Part shown: positions 1-7,554 of the stretch, piece after piece
How the letters are laid out: each line of letters starts with the position of its first letter
Position numbering within the stretch: the first letter of the stretch is position 1
NCBI RefSeq assembly: GCF_013340285.1
Contig: NZ_BLVO01000012.1
Span: 1-64,000, forward strand
Reading direction: 5' to 3'
From: Desulfovibrio subterraneus
GTDB lineage: Bacteria; Desulfobacterota; Desulfovibrionia; Desulfovibrionales; Desulfovibrionaceae
Length of the DNA stretch: 64,000 nt
Translations under genes and position numbers: made by a program
The notes under the pieces: generated by a model
Databases searched by the model: none
Told to the model about the DNA's origin: nothing
What the model saw: the letters and a program-made list of their open reading frames with translations, nothing else

Positions 1-41
1 ATACTGCCAGGGAGCTGGTGGGAAAGTAGGCCGCCGCCAAG
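1..41 (+). rRNA. 5S ribosomal RNA, 3' end only (cut by window edge)
   Basis: The first 41 bases match the 3' ends of the two complete 5S genes that follow (ending 327 and 614), including the terminal GCCGCCGCCAAG that closes helix I with the 5' CTTGG. The rest lies outside the window. It is the first visible member of a tandem 5S series and has its own terminator. Confidence 0.9.
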
Positions 42-57
42 ACTTATTTCCTGAACG

Positions 58-91
58 AAAAACTCCGGTACCGATGAGGGCCGGAGTTTTT
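58..91 (+). terminator. Rho-independent terminator of the first 5S copy
   Basis: AAAAACTCCGG pairs with CCGGAGTTTTT around a short loop, ending in a T run. It lies 17 bases after the 5S end. The same hairpin, with one base difference in the loop, follows each of the other two copies. Confidence 0.9.
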
Positions 92-213
92 CTGATTCAG
101 TGACCGCATGCTTGAGCAAATTACGAATTTTGGGTCACGACTGCAGACTGACGTGGCAACGGGGCATATACCGCTCGCCTTTCCGGTGCATGCAGGTGGC
201 CCGAGAACTTTGT

Positions 214-327
214 CTTGGTGGTCATGGAGGTGGGGGTACACCCGATCCCATTCCGAACTCGGAAGTTAAGCCCGCCATCGCCGATGATACTGCCAGGGAG
301 CTGGTGGGAAAGTAGGCCGCCGCCAAG
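214..327 (+). rRNA. 5S ribosomal RNA, second tandem copy
   Basis: A complete 5S rRNA gene of about 114 nt, a part of the large ribosomal subunit. Direct evidence is the helix I pairing of 5' CTTGG with 3' CCAAG and the conserved CCGAACTCGGAAGTTAAGC core in loop C and helix III. No 23S or 16S sequence lies between this copy and its neighbours, so it is a free-standing duplication and not the end of a separate rrn operon. The spacer before it (42-213) is nearly identical to that before the third copy. Confidence 0.95.
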
Positions 328-343
328 ACGTATTTCCAGAACG

Positions 344-378
344 AAAAACTCCGGTAACCGATGAGGGCCGGAGTTTTT
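344..378 (+). terminator. Rho-independent terminator of the second 5S copy
   Basis: The same stem as after the first copy, with one extra A in the loop, and a T5 tail. Confidence 0.9.
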
Positions 379-500
379 CTGATTCAGTGACCGCATGCTT
401 GAGCAAATTACGAATTTTGGGTCACGACTGCAGACTGACGTGGCAACGGGGCATATACCGCTCGCCTTTCCGGTGCATGCAGGTGGCCCGAGAACTTTGT

Positions 501-614
501 CTTGGTGGTCATGGAGGTGGGGGTACACCCGATCCCATTCCGAACTCGGAAGTTAAGCCCGCCATCGCCGATGATACTGCCAGGGAGCTGGTGGGAAAGT
601 AGGCCGCCGCCAAG
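501..614 (+). rRNA. 5S ribosomal RNA, third tandem copy
   Basis: By eye its sequence is identical to the copy at 214-327. It ends with CCAAG and is followed by its own terminator. After this copy the tandem series stops and the downstream sequence diverges at about 667. Confidence 0.95.
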
Positions 615-630
615 ACTTATTTCCTGAATG

Positions 631-665
631 AAAAACTCCGGTAACCGATGAGGGCCGGAGTTTTT
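631..665 (+). terminator. Rho-independent terminator of the third 5S copy
   Basis: AAAAACTCCGG / CCGGAGTTTTT hairpin with a T tail, the last of the series. Confidence 0.9.
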
Positions 666-666
666 C

Positions 667-1183
667 TGTTTTGGGGGGTATTAACTGATTCTCGGTAACC
701 CATCACCTTTTCTCTTATTCTCTTCGGTCTGCCTTCAATCAAATAATGAATTAGGCCTTGGTGCGTTCTGACTTGGTTAGGCGTTCGTCGACTCCATCAA
801 GTCCAATCTACTGTTTCCTTTTGCCGCCGCTCTGCTGTCTTTATCCGTAAGGCTCGCAGACTCGCCGACGGCTATAGCTTCCGCGGGACCAGAAGGGGCC
901 TCAGCCAGGGCGTACCGTCTGGCAACGTGCATCTGTATGGCTCGTGCCTCGCTTACAGCTGCTACTCGCTAGATTGGTGGCTGTATCGCTCCTTCGTCGC
1001 AGACAGCCACTGGCACTCCTCAGCAAGGCCCCCTCTGGACTCCCCCTGCCTCGCCCCAGCTGGTCGCTGGTGTAGTGCGTCCCGCCGTGGAAGGGAAGCG
1101 CTTCCAATCGGCATGTGTGTTTGTTCAGGGCAGTGATGCGCTCGTAGGGAGGCGGCATCAAAGCAGAGAGGCTGTCAGCTCAG
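667..1183. other. Unassigned region after the 5S array
   Basis: About 500 bp with no ORF I trust. On the minus strand, near 1085-1055, a short stretch reads FHGGTHYTSDQ, faintly like the HSDRGSQYTS motif of IS3-type transposases. The flanking frames are broken and show nothing further. It may be a decayed insertion sequence, an unrecognised RNA or plain intergenic DNA. Confidence 0.3.
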
Positions 1184-1204
1184 TGCGCTGGATCGAAAAA
1201 AGCA

Positions 1205-1235
1205 AAAGCTCCGGGTCAATGTGATCCGGAGCTTT
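1205..1235 (-). terminator. Terminator downstream of the rhodanese gene
   Basis: AAAGCTCCGG and CCGGAGCTTT form a 10-bp stem around an 11-base loop. Read on the minus strand it is followed by TTGCTTTTTT, so it ends the gene at 1276-1677. Its presence well beyond the in-frame UGA at 1402 supports the gene continuing to 1276. Confidence 0.8.
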
Positions 1236-1275
1236 GTTTCGGCTGGCTAAGAGGGAAAAGAGTTTGTGAGAGGTA

Positions 1276-1677
1276 CTATTTGTTCTCGGTGGGGAAACCA
1301 TCCCTGTGCCACTTGTGCCATCCGCCGAGAAGGGCCTTTGCGTTGGTGAAGCCCATATCCTGAAGCGCGAGCACCACACGGGTGCTTGTATACTCGTTAG
1401 GTCAGGCGCAGTAGACGATAATCTCTTTGTCTTTGGGAATTGTGGCAGCCCATGTATCTACATCCTGCAGGCTGCCGCGAATGGCTCCCTTGATTTTGAG
1501 CGTAGAGCCGCTCCAGTCTGCGCCGGAGCGTGCATCGACAAGCAGAGCCGTATCAAGACGGGAAAGGGTCTCTTCCGGTGTTATTTTAGCTATGTCTGCC
1601 GCATGTGCGGTAAGCACAGTAAGGGATAGCATGAAGAGAAGAGTTGCCCAAAGCAAGCGCGGTATTTTGTCTCGCAT
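1276..1677 (-). CDS. Periplasmic rhodanese-like sulfurtransferase, probable selenoprotein (in-frame UGA = Sec92)
   Basis: Seen directly: ATG at 1677 with AGGAGG 5-6 bases upstream, a signal peptide (MRDK, hydrophobic core, AHA cleavage near residue 26), then a rhodanese domain. The frame meets TGA at 1402-1404 right after IIVYCA and continues in the same frame with PNEYTSTRVVLAL and ALLGGWHKWHRDGFP to TAG at 1276, giving 133 residues. The sequence after TGA is the normal C-terminal half of a rhodanese (active-site loop helix and GGW motif), so TGA is not a plausible true end. Cys90 occupies the canonical catalytic position and Sec92 makes a Cys-x-Sec pair. A bacterial SECIS-like hairpin follows (1370-1386). 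Known: rhodaneses transfer sulfane sulfur. Inference: periplasmic polysulfide or redox role. Automated annotation would probably truncate it at 1402. Confidence 0.82.
1370..1404 (-). promoter_or_regulatory. bSECIS-like element with the UGA (Sec) codon
   Basis: UGA is at 1402-1404. After 21 nt comes a hairpin (1370-1386 minus strand) with stem AGCACC/GGTGCT and apical loop CGTGT. Bacterial SECIS elements recognised by SelB carry a G among the first two loop bases and lie roughly 16-37 nt after UGA, and both conditions are met. The pairing was judged by eye, not folded. Confidence 0.7.
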
Positions 1678-1827
1678 AGTCGCCTCCTGAACATGTCACA
1701 ACAGTTTTCAAAAGCCATACTCTGAATGTAGCATGGAATTGAGGCATGGCAAGGACGAATGCGTATTTGTATATCTGATACTATGCGCGCGAGTACTGAA
1801 AAAACTGGTGTGCAAATGGAGGCCGGA

Positions 1828-3057
1828 TCAGTCTTGTTCCTGCTTTGCCGCGTCCTTCTGTGGTGGGGCTGCGGGAGCCGAAAGCTTGGCGTATGCGAAA
1901 GAGAATATCATAGCGGTAGCAGTGATGATTCCTGCCGAATAGGCCAGCAGTGTGACGTCGTCCGGCTTGTCGAAGGTCATCCACGCGGCAAAGCCGTAAA
2001 GAAGCATCCCCAGTACCGTGAGCGGGGGCAAATAGCCGCGCAGCAACAAGGAACTGTTTATAAGGGCATAGCCCGCGAACCAGCAGATAAGGGAAGCATT
2101 GATGAGTGCCTCAAGTCTTGGTTCGCCAGCCCAGCCGAAGGCAAGCAGACCGGCAATGGGAATGCACAGAAGGATGTGCATCTGGCGGCGGAAGAGTTTG
2201 TCATCCGGCTTGCGAACCAGAAATGCAAGCTGGCGTGCTGTGGCAATGAGCAATGCCAGAATGGATGCGAAGGTGCCGAACAGAACTGCGGCACCCATGA
2301 TCTGGCGTCCGTTGTCGCCAAGGGCGATGCCCGACATGAGGATATGCGGTACTGTGGAGCCTGCAAGGTCGAACGGGTCTGCGGCTCTGAGGCTGCCCCA
2401 CAGATAGACAACAAACAGGCACAGGGCCAGCAGAACGGCCATAAGAGCGCGCTGTGCTCCTTTGCCGACCTCAGGCCTGGATGCGAGATCGAAGCCGAGC
2501 AGGGCGATGAAGGCGAGGTAGCAGCCCTTGAGAGGATCACCGCCTGTGGGGAAGAAAGGCGGTGTTTTCTGCGGGAACATGGTCGGGAACAGGCCTTCAA
2601 GCCCATGGGGACGCGTTGCCATGACGGCCACATAGGCAACGGAAGTGAGCGCGATGAGCGTTACAACATACAGCACTATGCCGCGCGGAACAGGTGCCAG
2701 AAGAGAGGCTCCGGCAACGAGCGCGAGCAGCGTGAACGAAAATGCCAGATTGGGGTACCAACTGGCAAAGAGCTCATTGAAGCTGTATCCCGCTTCGGCC
2801 AGCCAGAGCGTGCCGAGCGCGATCAGGGCCAGAATACGAGCCGCATTGATGACACCAAGCCCGTAGGCCCTGAGTGCGTTGCTTGTGCTGCCTCCACTCT
2901 CGGGTGTACCCATGCCGTTGGCTGTTACAAGGGCACAGAGTGCCGCAAGAAGCAGAAACAGGCTGAAGAGCAAGCCGGACATGCCCGAGCCGTTGCCCAC
3001 GGCTACCAGCGCGCCGGGGGACAGCATAAAGGCAAGAGGCAGGAAAAGATCAAGCAT
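1828..3057 (-). CDS. Multi-pass membrane protein, APC-permease-like
   Basis: A 409-residue protein made almost wholly of hydrophobic segments (about eleven, from LFLPLAFML at the N-terminus to ITATAMIFSFAYA near residue 385), ending in a charged tail. The spacing and the glycine-rich helix breaks suggest an amino acid-polyamine-organocation type fold, but I see no family signature strong enough to name a substrate. It starts at an ATG at 3057, downstream of an AGGTATCC sequence on the minus strand. It stands alone between the rhodanese gene and a minus-strand SDR gene, about 200 bp from the latter. Confidence 0.75.
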   Translation of the reverse strand: MLDLFLPLAFMLSPGALVAVGNGSGMSGLLFSLFLLLAALCALVTANGMGTPESGGSTSNALRAYGLGVINAARILALIALGTLWLAEAGYSFNELFASWYPNLAFSFTLLALVAGASLLAPVPRGIVLYVVTLIALTSVAYVAVMATRPHGLEGLFPTMFPQKTPPFFPTGGDPLKGCYLAFIALLGFDLASRPEVGKGAQRALMAVLLALCLFVVYLWGSLRAADPFDLAGSTVPHILMSGIALGDNGRQIMGAAVLFGTFASILALLIATARQLAFLVRKPDDKLFRRQMHILLCIPIAGLLAFGWAGEPRLEALINASLICWFAGYALINSSLLLRGYLPPLTVLGMLLYGFAAWMTFDKPDDVTLLAYSAGIITATAMIFSFAYAKLSAPAAPPQKDAAKQEQD

Positions 3058-3262
3058 CAGGATACCTCCGAGTGTGCTCGGGAAAGCATAACAGGGGGTT
3101 GCAGAAATGAAAATACGGGAAAGAGTCCTCTTTCTGCTCTATGCCGCACAGCAGGCAGATTTGCAGCATTGGCGAATTGCCACAGTGATCATGATAGCTG
3201 CGCGACCCAGCATGCAGCTTTTCAAGCGCCAGCAACGCCTGTGGCTGTAATTTGTAACGCGA

Positions 3263-4807
3263 TTACAGCTTGCATGTTGCCGTATTCGGATCATCAGTAT
3301 TGCGGGGGCCTGCAACAACATCTTTTCCGATGGCGCGCGCAACATTGCGGAGCATGCCGTTGAAGATGATCTGATGGAAGGGATACATGGCATACCAGTA
3401 TACTATACCTGCCAGTCCGCGGGGCAGGAACCGCGCAATCAGGGTGAGTACAACCTGAGGCGGACCGGCGTCTACGGCAGTGGTGTCTTCCAGCCTGAAT
3501 TCAAGCAACGCCTCTCCGGGCAGGCGCATTTCAGCAAGCAGAAGCAGGCGTTCACAGGGGCGGATATCCAGTACCCTCCAGAAATCCAGCGCGTCGCCCA
3601 CAAGCAGTTCTTCCGCATCGCGCCTGCCGCGCCGCAGGCCGGGGCCGCCGACAAGCTTGTCCAGAAAACCCCGCAACTGCCACAGAATATCACTCTGGTA
3701 CCAGCCATTTTCACCGCCGATGCGCTGAATGGGCTTCCAGACCTCTTCCGGTGTTGCATGCAGGGTGATCTCGTGCGCGGTATGCACCACCGTTCCCCCG
3801 GCAAAGGGGGCGTCGCCGCAGGTGATCCACTCCGGAGGAACCGGCGTTCCGGCGTCCTTCCAGCAGGTGGGGACGGTGTGCTGGCGGATGCGGTCCAGCG
3901 CCATGCGTATGGCCTCCCGCACGCTGAGCAACTTTTGCGGAATAAGATCGTGTATGCTGTTATCTGAGCACACCACCCGGTTCTTGAGTCCGGCTACAAG
4001 AGGGCGAGCAAGCACGGTGGGAACAGGCGTGACAAGATTGAGCCACAGGGAACTGAGATAGGGTGTCAGCACGGGAACGGGAATGATGAGGCGTTTGCGC
4101 AGGCCCGCTTCTTCAGCATACAGGTCAAAGAGGGCTCTGTAGGTCAGAATATCCGGTCCGCCTATGTCATATGTCCTGCCTGCGGTTTCCGGCAGTTCAA
4201 GAACCCCTGCAAGATATTCCAGCACGTTGGATATGGCTATGGGCTGGCATTCCATGTGTACCCACTTGGGCGTAATCATGGCCGGCAGGCGGTCAACAAG
4301 GTAACGCACCAGTTCGAATGATGCACTGCCGGAGCCGATGATCTGGGCCGCGCGCAGCACCGTAACGGGAACGTCCGAAAGTGCGAGAATTTCTGCCACC
4401 TCGGCCCGCGATTTGAGATGCGGGCTCAGTTCGGTATCATCCGGCACAAGGCCGGACAGGTAGATGACACGTTCGACCGTGTTGCCTTTCAAGGCACGCA
4501 CCATGTTGTACGCGGCTTTGCGGTCGGCATCCTTGAAGTCATGATGCCGTGAGGTCATGGAATGCACGAGGTAATAGGCCGCGCTGCATCCGTGAAGGGC
4601 CGCCCGCAGACGAGGTTCGTCGTGCAGGTCGCCTTCAACAATTTCCAGATTCGGGTGCGATGCCCAGGGCCGCGAAGCAAGCTTGCGCCGCGAGCGAACC
4701 AGTGCGCGAATGCGGTAACCTCTTTCAAGCAACAGGGGGATGAGTCGTCCCCCCACGTAGCCGGTTGCGCCAGTCACCAATATGGGCAGGGCGGTGTGAT
4801 TCTGCAT
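3263..4807 (-). CDS. NAD(P)-binding SDR protein with C-terminal DUF2867 domain
   Basis: A 514-residue two-domain protein. The N-terminal half (1-about 300) is an extended or atypical short-chain dehydrogenase fold with the nucleotide-binding motif GATGYVGGRL at residues 13-22, LVRSRRK and a GDL acidic turn. The C-terminal part (about 340-500) matches the DUF2867 region that follows NmrA-like SDRs in many Proteobacteria (WYQSDILWQLRGFLDKLVGG, then a mostly hydrophobic segment ending near YPFHQIIFNGM). Family members are probably oxidoreductases or redox sensors of unknown substrate. ATG at 4807 is preceded by AAGGAGATG-like bases on the plus side only, so the start rests on homology to the Rossmann N-terminus. 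Confidence 0.85.
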   Translation of the reverse strand: MQNHTALPILVTGATGYVGGRLIPLLLERGYRIRALVRSRRKLASRPWASHPNLEIVEGDLHDEPRLRAALHGCSAAYYLVHSMTSRHHDFKDADRKAAYNMVRALKGNTVERVIYLSGLVPDDTELSPHLKSRAEVAEILALSDVPVTVLRAAQIIGSGSASFELVRYLVDRLPAMITPKWVHMECQPIAISNVLEYLAGVLELPETAGRTYDIGGPDILTYRALFDLYAEEAGLRKRLIIPVPVLTPYLSSLWLNLVTPVPTVLARPLVAGLKNRVVCSDNSIHDLIPQKLLSVREAIRMALDRIRQHTVPTCWKDAGTPVPPEWITCGDAPFAGGTVVHTAHEITLHATPEEVWKPIQRIGGENGWYQSDILWQLRGFLDKLVGGPGLRRGRRDAEELLVGDALDFWRVLDIRPCERLLLLAEMRLPGEALLEFRLEDTTAVDAGPPQVVLTLIARFLPRGLAGIVYWYAMYPFHQIIFNGMLRNVARAIGKDVVAGPRNTDDPNTATCKL

Positions 4808-4954
4808 GTGTACCTCTTGGACATAAGGAAGGAGATGTACTCACATACCATACAATCTATGCCGAAAGCACAAAAAAAGGAATTGCATGCCATATTGCCG
4901 AGGGAACGGGTTGAGGGTAGATACGGGCATTAGCCATTCGGCCGGAGGCTTTTC

Positions 4955-5239
4955 ATGGTTGCACCGCTTTTGACAGAGGGGATAGGCTATATTGCGGCCT
5001 GCCTGACAACATTCGCCTTTCTGCCGCAAGTGCTGAAGGTCTGGCGCACAAAATCCGTGCGGGACATCTCGCTTGTTACCTATATATCACTCACGCTCGG
5101 TGTTCTGCTCTGGTTCCTCTACGGGCTGGGGATCGGATCGCTCCCTGTCATTCTTGCCAATGGTATTACGCTGGTACTTGCGGCATCCATTCTTATAATG
5201 AAAATTCGCTATTCACGCCGAAGACCTTCCCGCCGCTAG
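4955..5239 (+). CDS. SemiSWEET family sugar transporter
   Basis: 94 residues with three membrane helices: GYIAACLTTFAFLPQV, VTYISLTLGVLLWFLYG and PVILANGITLVLAASILI. The PQ-loop signature LPQVLKVWRTKSVRDIS (about 23-39) and the LW-FLYG stretch identify a bacterial SemiSWEET (MtN3/saliva family). These form homodimers that move small sugars across the inner membrane. ATG at 4955 follows GGAGGCTTTTC. It is a single gene diverging from the SDR gene, and the basic tail RYSRRRPSRR is cytoplasmic. Confidence 0.9.
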   Translation: MVAPLLTEGIGYIAACLTTFAFLPQVLKVWRTKSVRDISLVTYISLTLGVLLWFLYGLGIGSLPVILANGITLVLAASILIMKIRYSRRRPSRR

Positions 5240-5432
5240 AAAGGTGTACCGGACTTTGCCCTTGCGGTATCGGCGGCACAGCTGAAGCGCTTGGGCGGTT
5301 CCGCATGAAGGGCCATGGTATTGCGGCCCGCGGGCCTTTTACGGACTGGCTATTGTGGTCTGTGGCTGATAGCGTGCGCATATTCCACATCTGACAACGG
5401 GTGCACAACCTTCGACCCTGAAAAGGGAGCGA

Positions 5433-5870
5433 ATGCCCTTGGCGCACCAACTGGAATCAGCGTTTTCCATCGCTTTCGCGGAAGCGGAAGAGTGTTCACC
5501 CTCCATACCTCAATCAGGTTCTCTAACGCGCCCCTCGCCGCATAGTGCATCCCGCGGGCGCATCCATGTGCCGTTTCGGAGTGAACCGCCAATTGCGTCA
5601 TCCGAATCCGGCATACTCATCCATACTCCTCTCATCTGCGTCGGTTGCGGCTGGTGCTGTCTGGATCACCCGTGCGATCAGTCCATTCACGGGCACGGGT
5701 ATACGGACAGGTGTCCGGAATTGTTCTGGTCGGCTGAAGCGTCAAGGTACTTGTGTGCCATGGCCATGGATGCCGATGCCGGAGCCTACATCCGGGAAGT
5801 GCAGCGTATGGGGGAAGGCTGTTGCGCCCCCCAGAACCGCTGGCGGACAGATGTGAAGCAACGAGATTGA
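5433..5870 (+). CDS. Small cysteine-cluster protein (CxxCGxCC), start uncertain
   Basis: The conserved part is the last 80 residues: CVGCGWCC, LDHPC, a GYTDRCPELFW stretch, YLCAM and GEGCCAPQNRWRTD. This dense cysteine pattern resembles the YkgJ-type CxxCxxCC proteins thought to bind zinc or an iron-sulfur cluster, and I recall similar short proteins in Desulfovibrio genomes. The N-terminal 60 residues (Ser/Pro/Arg-rich) look unconserved. The true start may be GTG at 5568 or another codon near 5600, although ATG 5433 has AGGGAG just upstream. Function unknown. It is followed by a hairpin at 5920. Confidence 0.6.
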   Translation: MPLAHQLESAFSIAFAEAEECSPSIPQSGSLTRPSPHSASRGRIHVPFRSEPPIASSESGILIHTPLICVGCGWCCLDHPCDQSIHGHGYTDRCPELFWSAEASRYLCAMAMDADAGAYIREVQRMGEGCCAPQNRWRTDVKQRD

Positions 5871-5919
5871 TTGAAGCCGGTAGTTCCCGGCCTTGTCCCT
5901 GCTGTCAGATGCAGAATTG

Positions 5920-5944
5920 CAAAGCGCCTTACGGGGCGCTTTGT
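5920..5944 (+). terminator. Terminator after the cysteine-cluster gene
   Basis: AAAGCGCC / GGCGCTTT stem with loop TTACG, followed by GTTGT. The U tract is weak but the position, 50 bases after the stop, fits. Confidence 0.6.
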
Positions 5945-6027
5945 TGTAGCAGGGGTGACTGCGTGGGTATGGTTGAGCAAGGCGGCAGTAAAATGAGTCT
6001 TTGCACTTCTTTTTCGCATACGGACTG

Positions 6028-6055
6028 TTGACCTTTTGTATACATTCTGTATTTC
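6028..6055 (+). promoter_or_regulatory. Possible sigma-70 promoter
   Basis: TTGACC at 6028-6033, a 16-base spacer and TATTTC at 6050-6055, 29 bases before the ATG at 6084. The -35 box is good and the -10 box is weak. Confidence 0.4.
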
Positions 6056-6083
6056 ATAAGGAAATCAAGGAAGGAGAAGAGCC

Positions 6084-6344
6084 ATGCCGCGTAGGGTCAA
6101 ATCAGTCCGTGTGCCGGAAGAACTGAGCTCTCTCGATCTTTCCGGGGTCATTGCGGAGTGCGAAAAGTATCTGCGTGATCTGGAATCCGCAACCCTGCTC
6201 AAGCAGCATGGTGACAAGGAGGCTGCAGAGGCGCTTATCCGCGCCCGGCAGCAGGATTTGGGCCGCAAGATCGGCCTGAAGGTTTGGGAGGCACGCAAGG
6301 CGTTTGGCGCGGCCAGGCTTTCCAAGCTGGAGGAAGAAGAGTAG
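6084..6344 (+). CDS. Conserved small hypothetical protein, helical
   Basis: 86 residues, highly charged and predicted mostly alpha-helical (IAECEKYLRDLESATLLKQHGDKEAAEALIRARQQDLGRKIGLKVWEARKAF). It has no signal peptide or membrane segment. A strong Shine-Dalgarno AAGGAAGGAG lies 9 bases before ATG 6084, and a terminator follows 30 bases after the stop, so it is very likely a real single-gene unit. I do not recognise a named family. The regular Leu/Ala spacing suggests a small helical bundle or a partner-binding protein. Confidence 0.75.
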   Translation: MPRRVKSVRVPEELSSLDLSGVIAECEKYLRDLESATLLKQHGDKEAAEALIRARQQDLGRKIGLKVWEARKAFGAARLSKLEEEE

Positions 6345-6375
6345 AGGCTGAGTTCACAGTTATTTTGGGCAAGAC

Positions 6376-6405
6376 AAAGGCCGGAAGCGGGTGCTTCCGG
6401 CCTTT
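6376..6405 (+). terminator. Bidirectional terminator between two convergent genes
   Basis: AAAGGCCGGAAGC / GCTTCCGGCCTTT, a 13-bp perfect stem with loop GGGT, followed by GTTTG. It can serve both the gene ending at 6344 and speB on the minus strand. Confidence 0.85.
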
Positions 6406-6433
6406 GTTTGTATATTGAGTCACGTCGTCTGAG

Positions 6434-7288
6434 CTAGCTGTTGCTGAGCCGCTGCACGATGCCCATCATCGCATAGGTCAGCTGTGCGGCTGCGAAATCG
6501 GAGGCGTGGTCGCCTTCTTTGGGAGCCAGCTCCACCACGTCCATGCCTATGACCGTGCGACCGGCAATGGCCTTTTCCAGCAGTTTGATGGCCTGCCACC
6601 AGAGCACGCCGCCGGGAACAGGGGTGCCTGTGGCGCTGATGACGGAAGGGTCAAGGCCGTCCACGTCAAAGGTGACGTAGATGGTTTCCGGAAAATCCGC
6701 AGGCAGCAGGTTTTCAGGCATGCCGTTCATGGCAAGGTCGCGGGCATCCAGATACGAGAGGTTTCTGTCCTTGCGCAGGGCCACTTCATCCTTGCAGAGC
6801 GCCCGCACGCCTATGCCGAACACGGGCAGGCCAAGGTCCAGAGCGCGGTGCATGACGCAGGCGTGGCTGAAGGGGCTGCCCTCGTAGGTGTCGCGCAGGT
6901 CGGCATGGGCATCAAACTGCACAATGCCAAAGTTGCCGTGCTTCTTGTGCAGTGCACGCAGCGCGCCCAGCGTAACGGTGTGCTCGCCGCCGAGCATGAC
7001 CGGAATGCCGTGCTCCGCAGCAGAAGCAACTGCGGCCTCTATGCGATCCAGTACGGTTTCGGCATCGCCTGTGCAGTCCACGGCGGGGTGGGTGTGAATG
7101 CCCAGCACGGAGGCATCCGAAAGGCCGTCCCACACTTCCAGCTGGTCAGAGGCTTCCAGAATGGCGGCAGGGCCATGCACGGTTCCGCCACCATAGGAAA
7201 CAGTGGCTTCAAAGGGAGCCGGAACAACCTGAAACAGGCACTGCTCAGGCGTGGATTCTTCAAGTTCGGAAGCAAGAAAACGGTTCAT
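6434..7288 (-). CDS. speB: Agmatinase (ureohydrolase family)
   Basis: 284 residues, the usual agmatinase length. It hydrolyses agmatine to putrescine and urea in the cytoplasm with a binuclear manganese centre. The ligand motifs are all present: GGEHT (about 101), FDAHADLRD (about 124) and DVDGLDPS (about 208). GGGTVHGP near residue 35 is the typical N-terminal signature. Together with speA and the carboxynorspermidine genes nearby it completes an arginine-to-polyamine route. Arginase or another ureohydrolase is the alternative, but the speA context favours agmatinase. Confidence 0.93.
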   Translation of the reverse strand: MNRFLASELEESTPEQCLFQVVPAPFEATVSYGGGTVHGPAAILEASDQLEVWDGLSDASVLGIHTHPAVDCTGDAETVLDRIEAAVASAAEHGIPVMLGGEHTVTLGALRALHKKHGNFGIVQFDAHADLRDTYEGSPFSHACVMHRALDLGLPVFGIGVRALCKDEVALRKDRNLSYLDARDLAMNGMPENLLPADFPETIYVTFDVDGLDPSVISATGTPVPGGVLWWQAIKLLEKAIAGRTVIGMDVVELAPKEGDHASDFAAAQLTYAMMGIVQRLSNS

Positions 7289-7554
7289 GGTCTATCTCCG
7301 TCCAGTTCAATTCTGTTCAATCGTATGGCAGAGCCTGATTTCGTCAGCTCGGGTTTGGTCAGCCCCTGTTCTCTTCAGGTTCACTTGGGTCCAATTGGGG
7401 TCCGGTTAGGGCCCGATTATGTTCTGTCAGGCTGCTGCATGCTCCGGCACCGGTATATTGCGCAGTCGTGCATTTCTCTGCCGCCAGTGGCATGCAAGCT
7501 GCAAGCTTTGTCCAAAGCGTCATGACTCAGTCAGTTACAGGCAGGATATTCCCC

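Larger units (their letters stand above)
42..614 (+). repeat. Direct tandem repeat, about 287 bp, spacer plus 5S gene
   Basis: Two full repeat units (42-327 and 328-614) consist of a 172-173 bp spacer plus a 5S gene. They differ at only a few places, such as CCGGTACC versus CCGGTAACC in the terminator loop and ACTTATTTCC versus ACGTATTTCC after the gene. The shared spacer may carry a promoter (a TTGAGC at about 112 and a CATATA at about 165), but I cannot define one firmly. Confidence 0.85.

Noticed and set aside
100-602. ORFs of 71 and 135 residues over the 5S array
   Set aside because: They are read from 5S rRNA and spacer sequence and repeat with the array, so they are not proteins.
900-1160. 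Possible IS3 transposase remnant
   Set aside because: Only an eleven-residue stretch resembles the HSDRGSQYTS motif, frames are broken, and no terminal repeats are seen.
1402-1677. 91-residue rhodanese fragment ending at 1402
   Set aside because: The frame continues past the TGA with the missing C-terminal half of the fold, so I treat the gene as one selenoprotein CDS rather than a truncated one.
1759-3363. 534-residue plus-strand ORF
   Set aside because: It lies wholly opposite the membrane permease at 1828-3057 (and part of the next gap), has low complexity (Cys, Gly, Gln, Arg-rich) and no domain, so it is a shadow frame.
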